Positions 48,784-61,500 of a stretch of 64,000 nt of DNA are shown piece after piece. The stretch is from contig NC_092581.1 of the NCBI RefSeq assembly GCF_037975245.1, positions 18,653,303 to 18,717,302 of the forward strand, written 5' to 3'. Every line of letters starts with the position of its first letter. Positions within the stretch are counted from its first letter, which is position 1. This DNA is from Apostichopus japonicus (Eukaryota; Echinodermata; Holothuroidea; Aspidochirotida; Stichopodidae). The notes under the pieces are model-generated. The model saw only the letters and a program-made list of their open reading frames with translations, was not told the DNA's origin and did not search any database. Both the position numbers and the translations under genes were made by a program.

Positions 48784-51700
48784 ACCATTCTTCTCCTTGC
48801 TCAATTGTAAACTGATGTTAATGAGCCCATTGGTATTGTGGTATTGCAAGCTTTCCAGACTAAAATATCCACATCGTCAGGCTATTTAGTATTCATCTGT
48901 GTTTCCTACAGATCACCCCCACATTCCCTCCCTTTTCCTCCATAAACTCCCTACCTCCATAAACCTCCTCCAAAGACTCCATCCCCTCCATAGACTCTCT
49001 CTCCTCCATAAACAATGAACACTATACTCCCTCATGCACCCCTCCATCCTCTTGATGAATACTGAGCAACAAGTACAAATCCTCACAAATGCTTTGTTAT
49101 TTTTGTACATGAAAAACCCCACTGCAATTGATGATCGGCCATTTGGACCCAAATGAAGTTCCTTCCCCCCCCCCCCAACCCTCGATTCCATACCACTCAT
49201 TCACTTATAAGAGGTAACTGGTACAGTAACAGTACATGGTTGTTGCAGGCGACATCATGTGGTATAAGGGTCCTTTTTTTTAAGGTCAAGGTCGTCTCTA
49301 TCAAGAATTTGATAGAATCTTTGAAATCGTTCCATAAGAGAGAAGCCAAAGCTCCAGGCAATCAATAAGATGATACTTCATGGAATATGATAAAATAAAT
49401 GACATCAATTTGCTAAAATGTTTGATCTAAAAGGTCTTATTTTACGGAGAAATTTAGGAGCAGAATAGCCTCTTATTTCTTATTGCTTGCTTGATGATCC
49501 TTGAGTTGAGAGAAAAAAGTAGTGAATCAGTAGGGGTGATTAAACAAACCAACTGGGGGAATTTTACACAAAATGCAGAGCTAAAAATTGCACAGATTGT
49601 TAGAGTTTCTTCTAATTATTTTATAACGGTGAACATAAATACAGGCAAATTTACTTCATGTTTCATTGACAAAAGGATCTCTCCAATGTTTCCAAACACT
49701 TCCGAAAATAAACTTTCTAGATCATAACTGGGAAAAATATTTCTTGGGAAAACAGAATTTCAAAAACAATGGTCAATGTTTTGATTAAAAATTATGACAA
49801 GATGGGACACTGGATGTCTAGATCAGCAAAATGATGTGTATTTTGCCTAAGTTGATAGTCAGGTGAACTTTAACCTGGAAGCAGTACAAATTTGGTTAAT
49901 CTATTTCCAAACAAGACACCTTTGACTATAGAATTTTTTTTTTAAAGTTCAAATTTACTTAATAATAATGAAAGATATTTACTGTGGTCACTAGGTGGGT
50001 AAAAATTGCTACATAACTTTCATGCTGTCATTCAACTGTAGTACAATTTAACTTTTGCATCTCATAAACTACTAGAGCCAGGGAGAGAACTTTGCTTTTC
50101 TCTTTGCAGAGTGGCCATACATCATTTACTAATTTAGAAAGACCATCATTAAGAGAAACGTCTTTGTTGAACTGCTTTATAAGTTTACCTTCCCGATCTC
50201 ATGGATTAGAACAAACCTACACAAGAAGCAGAACAGATTTCTCTGCTCTCCTTCCAACACACCTGAACGTTTCCTATTTTCAGAGTGCAAGACATTGTAT
50301 TAGATTCCCAGACAATAATATGGGTCAAACATCTTACTAGTTACACTAAACCTGTTCTTTTTAATCCATGCAGTGCTTGGACCACAACCAATAAAAGACA
50401 CAAAGTCACAATTTACAATAACTGCAGTGGAAATTACTTGCAGAAAGGAACCAATAATCAGTTCTGGACATTTTGCCGTACATGAATGAATAAACCACAG
50501 GATCAATAACAGCATTCTTGTAATGATTTAAGTTCCTATTGTGCTACAATGGATTAGCCTATGACACAATGAAAGTACTTTGAAATGTTTTCAAGCTACT
50601 TAAAGATACTGGAATAAAATTGTATTTTTTAGGTTGTGAAATTTTTTTTTCTTCAAATGTTGTCTCCTACTTAAATGTTAATAACAAACAATAGGTTGTT
50701 TTTCTACTTGCTTACTAGATACAGACAACACTAATTCATTAACTAATACTATTTACCACCCCAGTGCATTCCCCATTATGGTAAAACTAATAGAGTTGTG
50801 CATGCTACCATGCCAATGTAATTTTCTATGCTCAAAAAGGGTGTAGTCAATACAAGGGGTGTAGTCTATCTCCCAAAAAGTTTCTGGTTCAGAAATTCAC
50901 AAACAAGGATTCTAACCTGTCCATCTCTACATTTGATCTTTCCTGTCTATCTAAACTACACGATTGTAACATTCTAGCACTGTGCCATCTACTTCCCGCT
51001 TACCCATCCTTCTGAATCTATCTAAGAGAAATGTAGATAGGACAATAGAAATGGACACAGGTAAGAGATGAGTGATGTAATTGGCTAAGATTCGCTTGAT
51101 GGGGGGGGGGGGAATTAAATATATAACATAAAATAAAATTAGGTCCAGTGTTTAGGATACTAACACCTGCCAGTTAAGTGTGTTAAAACCTTGGGTAAAG
51201 TGACTTATGTGGTATGCCTTGAAGAGAAACAGCGTACGTATAAAAGATACTGCAGATCGGTTATGAACCTACTTAACTATACATCCACTGCTACAAAAGT
51301 TACTGTGGAATTATTTCACTCAAGGTAATGTTCAAAATTTAAGAATCAGGGTGGGACTTGATTCAAACCAGAGCACGCTTTCGTGCTCTTTTACAAACTA
51401 CTGGCATATCATGAAGAGGAAATAAAGAAAGAAAACAAATAAAGGACTCCTACAGAGAATAGAGAAAACAAACTCAGCATTTGTCATTAATTACACAAAA
51501 CAAACTTTAATTTTACACTATGACTTTTACAACTGAAGGCTAAAAACAAAAGAACTGTGAAAGTTTCCAAAACTGGAGAGGAAGACTCTTCACAAGGTAC
51601 AAGGACACGACATTAGAAATTAAAGATTAAAGTTCGTAACGGAAACATGTTTTTTTTTTGTTACTTCATTCGGTCTACCAATAAAAGCATAAAAAGACAA

Positions 51701-52527
51701 TTTAACACAACCTAATCAATTGAAACATGTATTAAAAAAAACTTATGCATTTATTTTCTTGTTTTGGTTTGTGACAATACCTGTAGTACTATTTACAGTG
51801 GTATTCCATCTCATCCAATTATGGCGGGATTTTTCAGATCACACTTTTTCTTGCCAGTTTCTTTTCACTGGCCACTTTCAATCTTGTATTCTTAAAGGAA
51901 TTTGGGTGCAACATTCCCACAATTTTGACCATAATTTCAGAACAACTTGACAAAAAAAATTTCAATGCATTTATAAAAGGATGAAGTCAGATACAGATTA
52001 TGTACACAAGTCTGACGTTGTAAACTGCTACAGCCAGGCTATGGTAAAAATATCCCAGGTCGGTGATCTAAAGATTTACTGACAGAGTGTATGACGACCT
52101 TCCAAACGATCACATACATTCTAATGAAACACGCTGCTATCACAGAACAGCATATTGTCTGTGCATTTAACTGTGGTTGAAAGGCGAGTTACAATCCTAC
52201 CCTTATTTACAAACAATGTGGTCCCCGGACCCACATGCAGTTGCTCATGGTCTGCAGCAACAAGAAGTGCCAAAAATGAACAAGTATAGAAACAGAGCAA
52301 GATATTGAATAGGTAACTTGCTATTGACCTTAGCTACGATACAAAAAAAAAGGCTTGAACAAGTTCTATTGTTTTGTGTCCTTCCCATAAAAGGAACTGC
52401 TTGCCAGGAAAATAATGTCCACTGGCATTCATCATATCTTTCATTTTTTTTGGATATTTTTGATTACAAATAAAAATCAGGAGATGAATAATGTGTATCA
52501 GATGTCAAAATGCTAGGACTGATCTTT

Positions 52528-55500
52528 TCAGAAACGGCGAGGACGTTTCGGGGCACCTCCTCCGAATTCACCACCGCCGTGCTCATGCAAGTCGTCCATC
52601 AGCGGTCTCGGGTTGCCTCCGCCTCCTCCCATATTTCCTGGTGGCATGTTTGGACCGCCAAAATTACCTCCTATCACACCAACTGGTTGTCCTGGTGCTG
52701 CCCCACTCATACCTCCTCCAGGGGGGAGATTACCTCGGGGATTTCCATTGAAGCCGCCCCCTCCGGATCCAGGGGTGTCAAACCGTGACGGTCGCTGCTG
52801 ATTTATAAGTCGTACAAAAAGTGCCCAAATATCCAAAAGTTTTTTACATCGTTGTAAAGGTTGGCAAAGATTTTACAAGTTTGTTGTGAGATTCCCAATG
52901 TTACAAATATCGCAAATAGTTTACGTTTTGCAATTTGTTTGTTTTTTAAAATTACGGATGGATGTGTCAATAGCATCGACAAGTTACAGTAAGGTAGGAG
53001 AGATCCACAGTCCAGGAAACGATGATTGTTTAGATGCAGGAGGTAGCGAATGCATGGTAGGAAGGAGAGATTGTGTAAAAATAAAGCAATGAAAATATCT
53101 GCAACTCTACAGTACGTACGTATTTCAATTTGGTCAACTCGAGAAAAGAGCTGCTCCTGAAAGGTTTGGAAACAAAATTTTTAGCTGAAAAAGATGATTT
53201 GCATAAAATCTTGACACACGAATGCTTTCATTGTTAACCCACTGCCTGACAGATACATATAGGGAGCCCATAAGGCCATAGTGCAATCTTAATTATAGTA
53301 TAAGTACATGGAGGACTCAATACACCTCTTACAACTGGAATGAAAATCAGAGGATGTTACAGAATAACACAACAATCTCCTCTAGCATATGCCAGACCTC
53401 CTTCAGGGGATCACATCCCCAACAACTGCACAGAAGACACAAGCTCTCCTGCAAAAGGTGCACAAAGGCTTCCATACAAAAACCGGTGTACAGCATCTAC
53501 TACTTAATCACAAATACAGTGGACGAAGGGAAAAAAATTATCAAACCAAAAATAATCGTGACATTCTCAAAGGTCACTTTAGTACAAGGTAACACTATAA
53601 GAACCACAAAGATAATTTTTACGTGTAGAAGTGATGCAGCGGCCTAGCAGGAAATATTTAACCCACAGCATCACAAAATGCGACGCAAAATGGTGAAGTT
53701 GCTGGAAGATACAAAATTCCAGGCCTTCAAAACTGCTACACCAAATCTGAACATTAAATTATTTACTGTGTGACAAAGTCGTTGACTAACTCTGCAAGTG
53801 AAGTGACGGACTGTTTCCCTCGAGGACTATTTTTCAGTCGAAAACTTCATCCTGAATATACTGTATGTGGTTATTAAGTAGTTTTTTTCATATGAATGTG
53901 TCAGTAGCCATACTATCTCAGTTGGACACATACATACAACATACAATAAATGTGGCAGTTGCCATACTGTCTTACATGGACACATACATACAACATTAAA
54001 TCTGTCGGTAAGTCGGTAATTTTTCCAAAACTATACTATACAAATAGTAGCACTCCTTTTAATTCAGATTCCTTCATTTTGCAAACTATTGTGTGCATAT
54101 TTTATTCTGATTATGTTTACAAAAGGTGCGATCCACTGTTACATTATTACCCTTCTTATTTGGAGACCCTTATTATTTGGAGATGTTGCCGAGGTAACTG
54201 ACATTCTGTTACAGGAAAGTATGTATCTAGGCTCAAATGGTGGCAAGCATTAGCAACTTCAGCAAATATAGTTTGACAATATTAGTCATAACTGAAGCTG
54301 CATTGGAGCTGCAACTGTGCATCATTTTGGACAAGCCATATCATATTTGCACATAATTTGTTCTCTATTTATGTATATAACAATACCTACATTGTAACCA
54401 ACATAACCTACATTGTAACCAAGGTTACCTATCAATGTAAGAAAGAGATCTCCATGCGCTCACAGTCGCTGAGTTGCTGCTTTGCTTGGATGCAATACTG
54501 TGTTGCTCAAAGTCAATGCACTATTTTATCACAACTCATAAGAAAAACCTTACTTTATACCCAATTCCTCACGATTTTGGTGGAGTGAAGTAACACAGTT
54601 TGTTTACAAGTAGCCTATCTTTAACGATCAACGATCCTACCACCATCAAGACTGAAACAAATTTATTGAACACATAGTACAGAATTTAAACCCTTGCTGT
54701 AAGAAGCATGTACTCATAGGCAAAGCTGTTATATTGCACAGTACTTGTGCAATCTACAAAATGGAGATTAGACAAGACTGTTGAGAGTCTAAAGGGTTAT
54801 GAACCCTGCAAGTAACATTTACTGTTTACACACATCAAGAATTTGCTTGCATACTAAGAATCACAGGCAAAATGAGATCACAAAATGTCTGCTTTTTGAA
54901 GTTTGGTACAGTAAAGTGTCACAGAAAATACGGCTTACAAATCATCATTTTCAGGATTTTGATTCTGTTTAGAAAAGTTAATGGCGGATGAACATTTCCT
55001 TGTCGCCCATTCCTGCAGGTGGAATAAATCCAGTGGACTGCTAAAATATAAGCTCATGGCTTTGCTAGACTGCATAAAGTTTGACTTCACGCAACAGGCT
55101 GTGGTACTGTTCTGTGGACTAGAATATATTTCTTAACGTGCCCTCAGAGCCACATACTATTTGCATACAGTTGGCGGCTGATATATATAGCTGGACAAAA
55201 GGCCACTCAAAGGAGAAATAAACACTCTCGTAAACAGTGAAATATTCTAATGCATCATGGTCAAAATGTCAGCTTTGGCTCCCGACAAAAAGATTTCCCA
55301 ATTTCATAATTTGCAATGGAATTTGTATTTGTAGATATTTAACTCCCATAGCACTCTGATACTTAATTAAACAAATTGTTCCCTATTCGATCTGGGATTC
55401 AAGTGAATTTCCAAGTATTACCTCCATCCTACATCGCACAAGTGAAAGCTATTGTCATGTGATCTCTGAGTAAGGAAATGGCTCTTTAATTGTTCATAAC

Positions 55501-58500
55501 AAAACTGATCATTGCTTTCTCTGTTTGGTTCAGTTATTCTGCTACAATGTTCATTTTCTAATGACACAGAATACCATTTTGAGTATATGACTACCATAAA
55601 ATGACTTACAACACTACAAGTCGGCCTGCTTAGACAGCAGCCTATTGTGCACAATACTGTATCAAATTTCAAAGACTGGTATTGGGTTTCTTTTGCTATA
55701 CAATATAGTGCAAAATGCTCTCTCTACAGTATAATGAAGACCCACCACATAGATGTTTACAAAGGTGTAGGATGTTTCTGCCATGATGTAAATGGTAGGC
55801 CAGACAGGACTCCTTAACTCATATCACGAGTCTTAATAGTTTTATATCTGAAGAACGGACCCAGTGGTCTGTGTATTAGACTATACAGTCCAGTCACCTT
55901 AATTGACGAGTTGCTAATAAACAAGTTTGTGCCTCAAGTCACCTTTTAAAGGTTATACACAAGTTACCTATGTTTGAAGGAAAATGTCTAAAGCTGAATT
56001 AACTTTGTCTCGTCACTTAGATAATAAGATTTCTATCTTTGATAGGTACGATGCTGATATTGCCCGCTGATATGACTCATGAATGTGAACTCCTAAATTT
56101 ACATAATAATTTACATAATGATAGCTTCCCATACACCTCTTTTAAACTATGTCTGCCAAAGGAAGCAAGATTTTTCTTAGCTGCTTCAGGGAGTTGTTCT
56201 TCACAAAGATCTCTGACATAAATGTCAAAGTTGATGGCTTGGGTTTGTGTCCCCCTTTAAGCTTGGCCATCAATCTCCCAACCGAGAAATTTATCCCAGC
56301 CTAAATTAGCACTACCATATGGTGCAAAATGTGCTTGTTTCTTCTTGAGAGGAACATCTAACATCATCCTTGATCACCATGATACAAGATTGCTTGGTAA
56401 TTGTTTGCATCCCCTCTAACCCCCCCCCCCCAACCCATCCAGCAGCCATTAGAGCAGTACATGACACATAAATATCAGTCTGTGCTCTGACATACTAACG
56501 ACCCTTATGAGACATCCCAACATTGAAGTTGTTGGTGGTAGATACAGACATTGTTCGGCAAACTGGGAAATTGTAAGGAAAGACACACCATAATGTCTTT
56601 GACAAAAATTATAAACAAAATATAATTAAATCACCACAACAACTTTACTATCAAGGATGAAAACAGGCAAGGCTAGAACAGAAACCTGCCTTAAATTACA
56701 AACAGCAAACCAAACACTCGCAGATACAAAAACAAAATTGTTGCTGCATGACAGCTCTGTACATCAAAAGGAGCATTAATGATGGACTAGCAACTGTCAT
56801 GTGGCCGGCCCCTGGGTTCCCGAAACTGAGTGTGAACTAGGGGCCATGTTCAAGAAGTGGTCCAGTCCTGGAGACCTTAATTTTACCATCCATACATCAA
56901 ATACTAAATGCAATTTTCACAAAGTGAACTAGAATGGACAGACTGTAATGAAGGACATTTATGGCAAAACTTTGAAATACCAAAGCAATCGCATATCTGG
57001 GAGAAAACAAACCTGACACATTACATAAACTCAAGGGGGACAATCTTTACTGAAGTAACAAACAAACAGTAGACCTAGTGTTGATTATAAAAGCATGAAA
57101 AAGTAAGTGTGTATGATTACCGACACGACTGAAGTTTGGCTTTGCAGTGGAAGGGAAAAAGAAAAACATTCTTACATGTTTGCGATTACGTCGAGTTACG
57201 CTTACAACTTATCGTTCAAATATGTTTATTTATATACACTTGAGGATACTGACAATATTACTCTTTACATATATTATCTGTAGAGGCAGTGGGTAACACT
57301 TCCCATGAAAGCATTCGACTTTACCTAACCCTTTTCCCCATTTCATTTAAATGAAAACCATCTTGTATCAAAAGATCAGTGATTTCATTTCTTGCATCAT
57401 TTCGAGTGAACCTGAAAAAATAAACTTTCCCTCTCTAAAAAGTCATTCTTTTGAGGCGGAATAAAGTCCACCTTTCAGGAGCAGCTTTTACTAAGTTTGT
57501 TTACAACCTGCTTTGAGAAAAATCAGAGAGTATGATTATCAATGCATGCAGTTCAATATGAAGTTTCAATGATTGGTTATTTAATCTGAAACAATGGTTC
57601 TGTGGTATTTCAGAATGGGGGATAGAGGGAAACAAAGGTGTCTGGTAAAAAATCCATCAGTAGAGAATTGCAGAGACACAGTCTTTACTTCCTGGGATTG
57701 CTTAAGCCCTGGTTTAGTATTGAAACTTTCCTTTCTCAATGTTAAGGAAGCAGTATCACACAATATGACCCACAGGGATATCAATATACTGGGCCCAACA
57801 GCCACAGGTCAACCCGAACAAAGCAACCAAGCCCTGCCCGCTGCAACCCCCCCCCCTTGTTTGTGAGCAACATTGACTACGGGTAAGGGCTATATTGAAA
57901 TGTTAGTCATATGGCTGCTACCAAAATGATAACAAAGTATTCAATACTCTTATCTGAAAAGTTAATTTAGCAATTAGCCAATATTTTAGAAGTCTTTACC
58001 AGTTGCTTTCATTCCCAACAATGCTGCAACAAGTAGTCATGGGGAAAACAATGGGGGGCTAGGGAGGTAGTATTTGTCTCAGGTATGAGATGTTATGAAT
58101 ATGCATCATCAGTTCATCAATGCATCATTCTACATCAGTTTAGAAGTAGAAATATCAGAGGTTACTACTACAGGAGAACATTAGTGCAAGTGCAGCAAAA
58201 TGCGTCTCAAATTGTAGGGCAAAAAATAGTTAGTAGAACCTGACAGAATACTCTATAAGCACTAATGGTTCCACAGGGGGGTATAATACAGCCATGGAAT
58301 TGAGCTTCCTTACAATGCAATGAAACCTCAACTGGAGCCTTATCAATGGCAAAATATGTAACTCAGGCACAATTCAATCTCCACAGTTATTGATAAAACC
58401 TTACAAAGTGAAGCTACTTGCTAAGGACGAAATTGGAAAGTCTGCTGGTTAAGGGGAACCACTTTGCTTTGATTCTGGTCAGTGGGTGAAGCCCCCACTC

Positions 58501-61500
58501 ATTTTCACAGTTTTCACAACAAATAACACTTATTTGCTTCCGAAAGAACCACAATGTAGTCTCTGGCTACATACTGAAGTAAAAATTACATGGTATACTT
58601 GAGCTGCCCTCACTTCTGAAGGGAAAACACAAAAGTATTTCAAGAAGGAAAAAAAAGGTATGAATGGTCAAAACTTAATGACCAATACAGTCACTTAAAA
58701 TACTAGCTAGAATGAGTGAAAAGGTCAGAGAATCGTTCTCATAATTGAACTTTATATTTGCTGAAAATGAAAGACAGTTTTCCAATTCTACGTGCAGCCA
58801 GGGGAAGTTTTGAATGGCACGGTGGCGGCACATTTCTTTACCGACAGAAATGCTGATAAAGCTATAAGTTAAACTCAATGATACAACAGAAAAGAAACTC
58901 ACAGTCTGCATATCAGGGGTCTGTACTCCTCCATCCATGAGAAGAGGTGGAGGGGGTGGAGGTGGTGGCAGTCCCCCGTTACCCCCACCGGTCATAAATC
59001 TATCCTACAGGACAACAGAAGAATGACAACATTTTAGTTTCTCACACAGCAAGCACAGTGACAGCCATTTTTTTCGTGGTTTTTTTGACAAGTGTTTTCA
59101 GACAAAATACTTACAACAAAGGAGAAATCTTATGTAGCGGAAACCCGCTCAGTCGCCCGTCTGGTTTAATCTGGTTTATAATTTCATCAGACACATGGGA
59201 ATGGCAAAGGCAAGTTTTACAAGCAGGGGAACAACCATACAGCAAAAATAAAGCTACACAAACTTAAAATCAAGTTCCTGCACGTACGGTGCGCAATTTA
59301 AGACTGGCTAGAGTTTGGTTAAATACCACCATTAATTCAACTTTTTGGTTTCTTCAGCCAACCGTACCCAATGTTCAACGAAGGATCGACTCCCAGGGAA
59401 GTGGTTTACTGAAACTATATACAGCAAAGAAGGTGCGAAAGAAAACTTTCCATGGCTGCAGGGAGTCTCTTGCTGGCAGACAATTACATGCATTTTTGAG
59501 CTTTTACAACTTTACAACAGCACATGCAGTCAACAGAAACTGTCAAACATAAAATCAAGTTTTTTACTGATCCCTCAGATACAGACATCTGTTCTTCATC
59601 ACTGCAAGGAGCATATTGAAGTATACAGTGCCACAAGAATCTTTCAAGAGCCACAAAATATTTTGCAAGATTGTTGGTTAAAACTTTTGGAAAAGTCCAA
59701 CTATGGGAAGTATCTCTTCACTTGTCACTCATTTTAGTAGTAATAGTACACCCCACCCTCCTCATGCACAGTTGATAAATGTGATAAACTCTATTACTAC
59801 CAAAAAATTGAAAGGGGAAAAAAAAACAATATTGGGAAGAAACTGCAGAATGCAAGAAGTAATATCTTTTACTTCAAACCCACTACAATATGCTCCTTTT
59901 GAATGTTGTGATACTTACGCCATCCCTCCTGTTCATGTCATCTGGCCTCATGCCTTGTCCCATATCCATTCCTTCATTCCTAATAGGCATTCCACCATCA
60001 CCCTGGTGCTGTCTCATCATTTGGTCGTCACCCATGATCACGCCACCAGGCGGGACAAACCTGTCTTCTCTCTGTCTCTGTAAGCCCTGACGTCTACAAC
60101 AAACATGGAACATGAAGCAAGTAGTACTTAAACTTGACACTCTCAAGTAGCACAACAAGTAACATGTACATATATAAATGTATAATATACGCTGCCAGCG
60201 TCACAAGTCTCCTCTTACATCAAACAAACTGAAAATCATTCAACATGAGACTACTGAAGGTTCCCACAGCTTTGGTAACTATTTCCTGCTTGAACTCATT
60301 AGAGATCTCTTTGGCCAGAACGATAATCTGATTTGGGAAAGCTGACCAGGTTGATATTCTAAATAGAACTTAACATTTTACGTATTCTGTTTCTCGTTTC
60401 TGACAAGCAAAGACTCTTCATCACATTATACAGTGTGATGGTTTGTGATGATTAAGGAAATCTAGGGACATGATTACTGATGTTGACTCCCTCATTTTGA
60501 TATCAACGGTTAGTTACTACACTGTACGTTTGATGGGAAGGGTGGAAGTTTGAGGGTGTTTCAAGGATGATGGTCAAATACCCAAGTTCAGGGCACCTCA
60601 TCCAGAAACGACTTTTGTCCAAGATAAAACCTCAATACAAGAAACTTGACATTATCTCTCACTAAGTGTAAACAGATGTTTCCATGTGAATTACAGGCTA
60701 TGAAATTATTGAATGATCTGGTTTGCCCATATCAATGAGTCAGGAATGAAGATGTAACCAAAATGCATTGTGACATAATGTACAGAGAGGAACATACTTG
60801 ATCTTAGTAATACAGTGAAAAGCAGTGTGATGTGACAAACAATAAATTCACACATGCTGTCCTGGAATGTCCATTGACCTAGACAACAGGCTTCTTCTAC
60901 TAAATATGATGGATACATCAACATACTAAATATGACATTTAATTCTTGTTGAAATATTGTGTAAAACATGGTTTTTTTCAATTTGACCCCTGGTGAACTC
61001 GAACGGCCATTGACCTCCATCCACATTAGGCTTCTAGTACTCAATGTGGTACAATGACATACCAAATATGCCATCTGTCCAAGCTTCCCTTGCGATATTA
61101 TGTTTAGGAAGGTGCGTTAGTGTAGAGAGACAAGAGACATGTTAGTAGGGGGGGGGGGGGGAGTAAATGTATGGCATTTATTGACTTCAAATGACCTTTG
61201 ACCTCCAAAAAAGCAATAATAGGCTCATTAAAACTGATAAGGCACATCTACAAACCAAATATGCGATCAGTCCAAGGTTCCCTTATGGCAATTTCATGTT
61301 TACAAGGTTTTCACCCCAAATGACCTTGACCTCCACCGAAAACTATAGGCTTCTTGTACTCAATGTGGTTCATATACATATTTAATATGATACTGGCCCA
61401 AGCTTAACTTCTTGAGATATCTATAATGTTTACAAGGTTTTCACAATTTGACACCTGGTGACCCCAAATGATCTTGACCTACACAAAAATAGGCTTCTTG

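Larger units (their letters stand above)
33194..52527. other. 19-kb region with no recognised protein gene
   Basis: It lies downstream of the DBHS stop (minus strand) and upstream of the Tctex1 gene. It holds tandem arrays at 35594-36055, 36543-36603, 39869-40028, 40440-40891, 41145-41270, 47338-47450 and 48674-48783. AT microsatellites are near 34705 and 35107. Several strong minus-strand acceptor/donor pairs occur without long ORFs. An AATAAA on the minus strand (TTTATT at 51748) is a possible end of the DBHS transcript. Confidence 0.6.

Noticed and set aside
60706-61074. 122-codon minus-strand ORF in a DBHS intron
   Set aside because: It is a reading through the degenerate tandem repeat.
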